Source: Gymnopus androsaceus JB14 (Eukaryota; Basidiomycota; Agaricomycetes; Agaricales; Omphalotaceae). Taken from it: a stretch of 64,000 nucleotides of DNA. The DNA is taken from NCBI GenBank assembly GCA_009733575.1, contig ML769665.1, forward strand, positions 24,356 through 88,355, given 5' to 3'. Below are positions 56,314 to 64,000 of this stretch, one piece after another. Position 1 is the first letter of the stretch, and every line of letters starts with the position of its first letter. The notes under the pieces were generated by a model. That model did no database searches, was not told the origin of the DNA, and saw only the letters and a program-made list of their open reading frames with translations. A program made the translations under genes and the position numbers.

Positions 56314-56624
56314 ATGATCATGCCACAGCCCAACAAGCTCATAGATTGTATCCTCGACAACCTCTCTTCCAATAAAAATACTCTCTCAAACTATTCTCTT
56401 GTTGAAAAGGCTTGGGTCAAGCTTGGGTTGTCTCTTCTCAGCATTGTATTTTTGCAAAGATCAAGCTGGATGGCTGTTTGATGAGATCTCTACAAAAGAA
56501 AACAGAGCAGCTTATTGCAATATTCGATGACAAACCACATCTAGCATCCAGTGTCCGCCTTCTTGGCTTCCGGAGGTTCAATCTAGACTCATGGCCAAAA
56601 AAAGAAGAGCTTTATGCTCATTGG
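56314..56624 (+). pseudogene. F-box gene, copy C (5' fragment)
   Basis: Reads PNKLIDCILDNLSSNKNTLS from the start and keeps the same 5' flank as copy A (GGACTGCTTTAGGCC, CAAAGGGCTCTCTACCAACT). A frame break occurs near 56435, and homology stops at TTTATGCTCA (56624), where unrelated sequence begins. Confidence 0.7.
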
Positions 56625-57543
56625 CCCTAAGAGGGGTCAAATCCCCGGGATATCCCATCTGGGATCACCCAAGTGTCCGGGGTCCTGGCATGGGAGACCC
56701 ATGGGACATCCATGGGATATCCATGGTCTTCCTTCAGGAAGCTGCTCTACCTGCTTGTCTTGTGTAGATTCATATCTACCTACCTACCTGCAATTAGTAG
56801 GTCTCTTGATGCACTGTTACATCAGCATATAATATCCCAATCCTTGAATATCCTTCATCTGTTGTTAAATGCTACTACATACCATTCATTTTTCAATTAT
56901 ACTAGATATATTACTCCCTTTATATGAACAAAAACATCTTATTTACTTTAATAACCCCTCACTATTATGTCTTATTATTGCAATGTTCAACTTAGCATGG
57001 ACTTACATACATACAACAGATATCCCACTCCTCAGTAGCAAAGTTAAGATTGCCAAGTAGGCTAGTAATTGGATATCCCACCCACCTGAGTATGTGGGAT
57101 TCCCAGGTAGCAAGGTAACTGGATATCCCACCCACCTGAGTATGTGGGATTCCCAGGTAACACGGTAGCTGGATATCCCACTCAATTGAGTATGTGGGAT
57201 TCCCAGGTAACAAGGTAACTGGATATCCACCCAATTAAGTATGTGGGATTCCCAATATGTAGCTAACTTCAAAGGAATCAAAACATAGAACCTATTCATT
57301 GACTTCTACATAAACGGCATAACATGTTAGGCATATAACACATAAGCAGAATACAACAAAGATATCATAAGCGAACAATTTAATCATGTAAACTGAGAAC
57401 ATTAGACCAAGAAACCAGTTAGCTATACAACTACAGTGTACACAATGACAAAATAACATAAGCATTTGTTTACAACAGCAAGCAAAAATCAAAACACATT
57501 CTAGCGAAGACAATACAGTCAGCCACTAAACAAGATAAGATGG
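56625..57543. other. No gene; GGGATATCCCAT-rich sequence and a 50-bp tandem repeat
   Basis: 56630-56735 has many GATATCC/GGGATATC and CATGGGA strings. 57263-57543 shows nothing recognisable. Confidence 0.4.
57071..57256 (+). repeat. Tandem repeat, 50-bp unit, 3.7 copies
   Basis: Units start at 57071, 57121, 57171 and 57221. Each unit has GGATATCCCA and GTATGTGGGATTCCCAGGTA, so it carries an internal ATCCCAC/GTGGGAT inverted pair. Confidence 0.85.
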
Positions 57544-59029
57544 TCAATAAAACGTCAAGTTTATTTCCGCGTTCCCAGCTTCTTCTTCAGGGCATCGTGC
57601 AAGGCATTGTGGTGCTTTGGGACACTTGACTGCTTGAGTTGTTTCGTCGGCCGCTCCGATTCCTCCCCAACAGGTGAAAGTGGCCTGCGAGTTCCATGAA
57701 CACTTTCTCTTTCGTCTCTCAGCGGTTGAGAAGCTTGTGAAGCAGCAGACTGTCTGCTTGGAGGATGAGATGTGCGCGAAGCTCTTGGAGGAGGTGGTCT
57801 TGCTGGGGAAACAGATCGAGTCTGAGATGTGCATGAAGGTCCTGCTGCTGCTGGTCTCGCTGGGGAAACGGTTCGGGTTGAAGGTGGAGCCCGAGAAGCT
57901 ACTACCGGACGTGGACGGGGACCTGGATGTGAGTCGGGAATGGGAGAACGTCCATGTCTCACAGACCAAACTGGTCGGCGGGTTGGACGAGATGGAGTGC
58001 GCGTACGGGGACCTGGACGTGAGTCGGGAATTGGAGAACGTCCACGCGAAACTGGTTGGCGGGTCGGACAAGGTGGAGTGCTATCAGCCCACAATGTCGG
58101 ATCTTTGTCTCCCTGATCTTCTTCTTCTTCCTCCTGATCTTCTATTCCCATTGCTGCTTGGTATGTTGGCGAGTTAGAAACTGAAACAACTACATTCCCC
58201 TTGGTGTCAGTCACCACGGCTATGTTGTGCTGATCCTCAATGGGTAAATCGATCTCCTCTGTAATGACTTGAGATATGCAATTTATTTATGTCGAAGGAA
58301 ACTGACCTTTGTCCCAGGATACCATCTCCACGCAGTCACCAGGATCCTCAATGTCCTTGCCTTCCGGCTGAGCAATAAGTAACGCCACTCAAGTTTTGCA
58401 AATAGCGCTGAGTTCGGCCGAGCTGATAGCATGGACCATGTTGAACCCTTGTCGAAACCCTTTCTTGGACATGACTCCACACTTGATGAAGGGAACGCCC
58501 ACAGGCCAATTGACAATACGGACATGGAACTCCCACGCATTCTCCACGAATTGAGTCAGTTGAAGCTTGTTGGGATCCCTGCAATCACCGTTGTTGCCAA
58601 CGAGTCGTTCTATCCAGTTAAGTCAGTCACCGTGAATCAAGCCAAAATAAAATATCTTACTTGCGTCAAATAGGATGATCTTCGGTAAAAGCATACGCAA
58701 GTGGTTGCGTTCTGTGAGACCCGGTGCACGAAATGGATCTCGAACCAACGTATCCCAAATGTCTCACACCTAAATGCAGGTGGAGACCAAATGCGACCAC
58801 CCAGGGTAACCGTGCCGTAAGGTGGGTCTGGACAGTAGTATGAGTGTTGTACGGAACAGTACAAGCCTCAGAGGTGCAAGGAACAGTGTACAGGCCACCC
58901 GCTGACGTAATCAGGAGGAAGCGGGTGGTATTGTGGTCCAATGACCAGAAATGAGTGGGAGTGGATGGAATATGTGAAGGGGTGGTCCAAAAGGGTGTAA
59001 TAAGTCCAAATATGGATAATGCGGATGGA

Positions 59030-59270
59030 ATACAGCAAATGCAGATGGAAATAGCGTGAGAGCGGGTGAACTAGGGTGAAAGCGGGCGGAAATAGCGTGG
59101 GAGCGGATGGAATAGTGCAAAAGCGGACGGAAATAGCGTGGGAATAGATGGAATAGGGTGAAAGCGGATGGGAATAGTGTGAGAGCGGACGGAGTAGCGT
59201 GAGAGCGGACGGAAATAGCGTGGGAGCGGGAGGAACTGAGTGAGAGCGGACGGTTCCAGAGGTTCTAGAG
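59030..59270 (-). repeat. Minisatellite, about 20-bp degenerate units
   Basis: AATAGCGTGAGAGCGGACGG-like units, at least ten, with GGGAGCGG and GAAAGCGG variants. They lie within the hypothetical gene, between blocks that would otherwise be adjacent. Confidence 0.7.
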
Positions 59271-60775
59271 GTAGCAAAACCCAAATAGGAAGCTCCTGGG
59301 GAGCTTTGGTCGTAAAGTCATAAACAGGAATAGAAGACAGTGAGCTCTGGACGTAGATTTGGTATCTACGGACAGAGCCTCGCAGTCAATGCAGATGACA
59401 GTGGGCCTTTGAACGGAGCTCGGAAGGCACAGCTGGTTAGAACAGATAGAAATAGAGAGACAGAGACAGAGACAGAAGCAAAACAGGATCGATTCGGTAA
59501 CAATGGTAATAACAGACTAGGGTACATGGACTCGGGGTGTCTACTTATATACTGTAGGGTGGCTGTGTAACTCGTCGGGAGGGCTTGATGGATGGTTATC
59601 AAGTGCGGGAGGCACCCGGGAGGCAGGATAAGTGGTAATCACATGTAGAAAGTGCCCGGCAGGCAGGATAAATGGTAAATAAGCATGGAAAGCGCCCGCA
59701 ATGTAGGTAATGAGTGCGGGAAGTATCCGCGGACGGTCAGGAAGCGTGGGAAACATCAGCGGGTGGATAGCGGATGAGAAATGAGCCAAGTCCTGACATG
59801 TTCATTGCCAGAAGTCTTGCAAAGAAACCCAGCCAGCTTGTCGAGATCAGCATCAATTTCCCGAGCTTTCATTTGTTGGGTTCTAGGTCATGCATAATCA
59901 GTGCCCATGTCCCAGAGAAAATAAGAATGCACTGTCACTTACCGAACTAAAGCACGCAAGTCTGCAGCCTGGGCATGCATTTGCGTCCCTCTAGTTTCTC
60001 GAATCTTTTGGAGATCCGTCATCGCGACCCAGGTGAGAGGTTCGTGGTCTTCATGAATCGCATACCCACCAATATGATAGCCTGTCTTGATATGAATCTT
60101 TTCAGCCTGTAGGTTCCAACCCATGAGTCCAGGAAGCGGAAACGATGAGAATGGCTAATACATACCAGGGCGATGAACGGGCGCATGATTTTCTGCAACA
60201 AATTTGACATCTTTCCCTTCTTCTTCTTCGCCTCAATGAAGTTCTCCATGTTAGTCTCGTACCACTCGAATTGTTCCTTGAGAACATGTTGGCGAGCTTC
60301 ATTGTCGTGGAACTCGCCCTCGGACAGATTGTTTCGTAGGAAGGCGTAATATTCCTTCGTTACAATCTTTGTCCACTCGGAAGCAGTAACTACAAAATTT
60401 AATGGATAAACTTGACGTAGAAGAAAGAAAAAAAATAAACATACCACCAGGCTTACGACATTTCTCGCTGTGAACTCCGTACCAAATTTGAAAGATATTG
60501 AAGCAGTTGGTGGCCCTGGGTACCTGATTGTTGGCGTCAAGGTAGTTGTAGCAGCTCTGTAACTTGCGTCCAGATTTGTGAGCGATCACAGCAATCTCAG
60601 CCTTGAATTTGGCATGCGCAGTATCAATCTCATTCTTGACGGACTTGGGAAGAGGGCCTTTTGCCATCAAAGGGTCATTGGAAGGAATTTCTTTGTCATC
60701 ATCTGCATTGTCTTCCACTGACCTGTCAGATGCTCAGATACCTCTCCATTCAGAGGGCCGCTTCCCCTGGGACTT

Positions 60776-61340
60776 CCCCCTTGGCCTTGGCTTCACTTTA
60801 GCCTGTTGTCCTACGTCAGGTTCTTGGTCGGATGAGTTAAGAAGAACTTCCTCTGTTGCTTTGGCGACCGTGAAATCTTTCCTTTTACGGCGGGCCGCCC
60901 CAGGCCACTCGGATCTCCCCGGACCGCCGTAAAAGGAAAGATTTTACGGTCGTCAAAGAAACAGAGGAAGTCTTTCTTTGTCAGCAGTAGAACAAAGAAT
61001 ATGATCTTGGAAAAACAACATATATAAATATCGGAAAAATAATGACAAATCCAAGGAAAATTACACGATTTCACACGTAATTTTTCGGCCGAAATAGACG
61101 CCGGGAATACGATTTTTTCCCAGATCTTTCTCCACTGCAAAACTTGGTCTTTTTCCTTGGGAAAAAATCCGGAAAAATCTACAGAAAAGTATTTTATTTA
61201 TCCATACCTTTTACAGCTGCGAAATACTGACCCAGTGGCAGTGGCTTTACTCTGCCCCTTGGCCTTTCCCCTTGGCTTTGGCTTTACTTTGGTCTTGGCC
61301 TGATGTCCTACATTGGGTTCTTGGTCGGATGAGTTATCCG
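60776..61340 (-). repeat. Duplicated exon end enclosing a 47-bp palindrome
   Basis: About 65 bp (GGTTCTTGGTCGGATGAGTT and upstream) occurs at 60776-60840 and again at about 61268-61335, in the same orientation and coding for the same NSSDQEP segment. The palindrome 60846-60892/60923-60969 and an AT-rich GGAAAAA-rich stretch lie between them. Confidence 0.65.
60846..60969. repeat. Inverted duplication, 47-bp arms, 30-nt loop
   Basis: Left arm 60846-60892 and right arm 60923-60969 pair at 44 of 47 positions (CTTCCTCTGTTGCTTTGGCG versus CTTCCTCTGTTTCTTTGACG on the complement). Confidence 0.9.
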
Positions 61341-63436
61341 TAGAACGGCAACGCTTCAAACAACGGAGAGGTCTATTTTCCTCATCTTTGTTGCCGTCAA
61401 AAAGAGTACTATTGGCATCGTTGGAATCCACCTCGAGTGAGCCCTTCGAACGACGGGGATGTCTCGAAGACCAATGACGAATAGGTATATCTTCCTCATT
61501 GCTGTGAGTCAGGTCGCCCACGCTGTTGAGCTTAGAACTGTAAATGGAGTCCTGATCTACTTCCTGTCCTTCAGATCCCAACTCCTCAGGTTCGTCCTGC
61601 TCTCGCTCCCGCTGTCAACGACTCCGTAGATGACAATCAAACTCAGGACGCTCCTGCTCCCGTTCCTCCTGACGACAACATTCCTGCTCGATGCGCTTCC
61701 ATTCCAGGCGCTCCTGCTCCAGATGTTTCTGCTCCACGCATTCCTCTTCTTCCTGCAGCACAATACGATATGCTTGCTCAGGAATTGTTGCCTCAAGGCC
61801 TCGCTCGAGCTTGAGATGTTTCTGATCAAGATGCTGTTGCTCGAGACGGTTCTGACAATCATGTTTGGCGCACTCGTCGAGAAACTGTAGAATAGCAGGC
61901 TTATTTTTAAGTTGGCATTCAAGCGACGCTTGCTGATGCTCTAAAAATTTTGACAGCTCTGCCCTGTCGTCCACACAGTCCTTGGGGTCAAGAACGGGCG
62001 AATCCAGTCTAAAGAGCTCGCCGAATCGCTCGTAATATACTTCTGAATCCATATGGCGTGCGTGGGGCATCACAAGAGTCCGGAGAAGCTCAACAGTGTG
62101 TTGCTCTACAGCCTTGTAGCCCTCCGCATCCGCCATGTAAGCCCACATCGCGAATTTGAAATTCCCAAACTCCAGTTCTGGCGGCGCGTTTTCCTTGTAA
62201 TAAGCAGTCACAACCTCAAGACCACCCACTGTATCGTCGTCTTCAGTGAGATGAGCTATTACTTCAACGTCCCACCAGAACTTTCGTTTGATGACCATGG
62301 AGGCTCTGGGACAAGTGGCTCTGGCTTTGTGGATATACTCTCCGCCGATCCGAGTAACTGTATCTGCAAACCCGATGCGTTCCTGCAGAGCCTTGCGAGT
62401 CTGAAGTGCTGCAAGTCGAGCCACTTCACATCGCTCAACCTCCTCCTGATCTTGTTCGTCAATGGATTGATTAATCTGAGGAGGAAAATTGTTTAGTTGG
62501 CCTTGGTTGGGGGTGGGAGACAGAGTCGCAGGAGGAGATTGCACTTTCTCGTAGGTGGCAGACAGAGGTGCAGGAGGAGATTGAACTTTCTCGGGGGTGG
62601 CAGATGAAACTGCAGGAGGAGATTCCTCGCGGGTGGGAGATGGAGGTGCAGGAGCTGGGTGAATAACTTGGGCTTGGGATGGAGGTCGACTGGCAGAGTC
62701 TTCCTGTGGCACCTTGTAAAAAGACCGTTAAATACAGTGCAATATGAAATCGATTAGAGAATACATACATTGGCCTTCTGCGCTTTACTGGTTCCTTTAG
62801 GCTTAGATTTGGAGCCACCGGGAGCGGTTTTCTTCAGAGGTTTCCCTTTTTTGGCTGCTTTGGTGCCACCATTGACATTAGATAGACTAATGTCATCGGC
62901 AGTACCAGCAGAACGAAGTCAACGAGTATAGGTGCGGTTCTGGCGTGTGTTGTGCATGTCAGGTAAGGTTTGGGTGAATAGTCAAATTTCGGGCTAGATA
63001 ATTGAGTAAAAAGTCACCAGATGCGTAGAAATAAAGCTCACGCAAGACCTGGACATGTTCATTGTTTGCTATTGATGGTCGTGGCCACTGGGCATGAGAA
63101 TCTACAACAATAAAATAAAAAGTCCATTCAGCAATACTCTTATTGTATACCAATTCCAGAACAAAAAATTTGGATGCTGTGCGCGAAAAAGCTGAGCTAA
63201 ATTGCGTCACAGCAAAGTGTAATGCAAACTCGCTGCATTTTTTTCTCGTTTTCTTATGGCCTTGAGCCACTTAAATATGTTTCTTACTTTATTTAAATGT
63301 TTTACACTACGCTACTACTAGTAGAAATACAAACGAAGAGGAATACTCACTCCGGCTGAATGAAAGTCCGCCATTACGAAGGACAGCAGTCGATGGTGAG
63401 AGTTCGGGGAAGAGATGGAAAAGAGTTACATAATAC

Positions 63437-63513
63437 CACAGAGTCAGCGATACTCCGAGCGCTCAACTTATGTAACCAAGTTGTTGGGCGCTCGGAGTAT
63501 CGCTGACTCTGTG
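63437..63513. repeat. Inverted duplication, 31-bp arms, 15-nt loop, between divergent gene starts
   Basis: CACAGAGTCAGCGATACTCC then GAGCGCTCAAC (63437-63467) pairs with 63483-63513 with one mismatch. It lies 62 bp from the minus-strand start at 63374 and 290 bp from the plus-strand start at 63801, so it could be a regulatory cruciform or a snap-back duplication. Confidence 0.85.
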
Positions 63514-63800
63514 ACGTTACGTCACCTTTTTTCAGTTTCTCCTGAACTTCCACGTACGCTGCCAGTACATCCAGTAAGTGCTCTATCGTTCGTCATTTAT
63601 CATTATACCATAGTCGTAGCTATAATGTATCGTTGAAATACGCTTAAGAACGGCTCAAGGCCATAAAATGCATAAGAAGTGAAATAAACGTAAAAAATGT
63701 GAAAAAAAGACGGAGAAACTATGTGTCGCCCCATTGAATGAGGCAGGAGGCGTTCTGGAGAACATTTAGCTGACCAACACTCTTTAGCTATTTCAGGTTC

Positions 63801-64000
63801 ATGGCAGGGTATTCGCAATCCCAAAAGGCCGATTTGGTATGTAAAAACAACCTACGTATGGGCCCCACTGATACTTCCGCTATTCCAAGGTCCGCGCGTT
63901 CGTATCTGTCGAGGCCGATGAAGATATTAGTGAGGAAGAAAATTCTAGCAAAGAAACAGAGCTAGACCTTTCGGAACGGAAACGCCAGACCGCTGAAGCT
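63801..64000 (+). CDS. 5' end of a divergent gene, acidic N-terminus, leaves the window
   Basis: ATG 63801 (MAGYSQSQKADL), a 53-nt intron 63837-63889 (GTATGT...CCAAG), then VRAFVSVEADEDISEEENSS and KETELDLSERKRQTAEA to the window edge, in frame. The acidic stretch after a hydrophobic VRAFVSVEA motif resembles the start of several agaricomycete hypothetical and transposon-associated proteins. The family cannot be decided from 49 residues. Confidence 0.45.

Larger units (their letters stand above)
57561..63374 (-). pseudogene. Large multi-exon hypothetical gene of agaricomycete orphan type, probably degenerate
   Basis: Start ATG 63374 (MADFHSAG, donor GTGAGT). Recognisable blocks, all minus: 63110-63055 (SHAQWPRPSIANNEHVQ), 62950-62770 (Lys/Pro-rich), 62712-61198 (Pro/Ser-rich, then a Glu/Arg/Gln coiled coil at 61890-61620 and a basic tail), 60718-60430, 60390-60170, 60110-59940, 59885-59780, 58700-58660 (MLLPKIILFDA), 58615-58310 (LTQFVENAWEFHVRIVNWPV, GFRQGFNMVHAISSAEL) and 58260-57561 (basic Ser/Pro/Arg tail). 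I recognise this layout as a multi-copy agaricomycete protein family of unknown function. In-frame TGA codons lie at 62919-62921, 61615-61617 and 58389-58391, and a minisatellite sits between the 59.8 and 58.9 kb blocks. It may be two genes rather than one. Confidence 0.5.

Noticed and set aside
58868..59284. Pro/Ser/Phe-rich minus-strand protein
   Set aside because: Translation of the 20-bp minisatellite; repeats keep frames open by composition.

Overview
The window reads as a repeat-rich piece of a filamentous basidiomycete genome, most likely an agaricomycete. The reasons are: many spliceosomal introns of about 47-63 nt with GT/AG ends, a Tnp2-type (CACTA) transposase, Ty1/copia and Ty3-type LTR elements, a NACHT-WD40 STAND protein, F-box proteins, a fungal-type S53 peptidase and large NAD-glutamate dehydrogenase copies. 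No prokaryotic, viral or organellar gene organisation is visible. Nearly everything left of 28 kb is mobile DNA or its relics.

Layout. 1-1.6 kb: the edge of a decayed Tnp2 transposase. 4.08-13.64 kb: a 9.56-kb LTR retrotransposon with near-identical 196/197-bp LTRs and a 6-bp target duplication. It carries a gag interrupted by two stop codons and an intact 793-aa ORF of unknown function, but no pol; a 3.75-kb foldback-like element with long inverted arms is nested in it, and a 100-bp TA-flanked MITE is nested in that. 13.6-16.4 kb: relics (transposase-like fragment, LINE 3' end, a small zinc-finger ORF, and one arm of an inverted dispersed repeat). 16.45-21.85 kb: a full-length but mutated Ty1/copia element. 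21.9-28.4 kb: a tRNA-derived short retroposon, a hAT-type MITE, other TIR elements and one probable spliced gene of NLR-N-terminus type.

28.4-56.6 kb holds the most unusual layout: a unit made of an NAD-dependent glutamate dehydrogenase (GDH) gene followed by an F-box gene is present three times on the + strand (28.4-32.8, 44.9-48.5, 52.1-56.6 kb). All three GDH copies are differently broken, their introns are kept (so DNA-level duplication), and only the middle F-box gene looks intact. Between the units lie a NACHT-WD40 NLR-type gene (minus, 40.1-44.0 kb) with seven almost identical WD40 repeats, a truncated second copy of its 3' end, and a sedolisin (S53) protease gene with one frameshift. 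57.5-63.4 kb is a large multi-exon hypothetical gene (minus) that looks degenerate; a divergent gene starts at 63.8 kb and leaves the window.

Cross-cutting signals: premature stops that recur as putative CGA to TGA changes in a TCG context, near-perfect palindromes with 3-30 nt spacers that look like snap-back duplications, and MITE-like elements carrying TTAGGG-like arrays, one of them dated by an empty site in a paralogous copy. Coordinates of introns were derived by eye from splice sites and reading frame; none has been checked against transcripts or databases.
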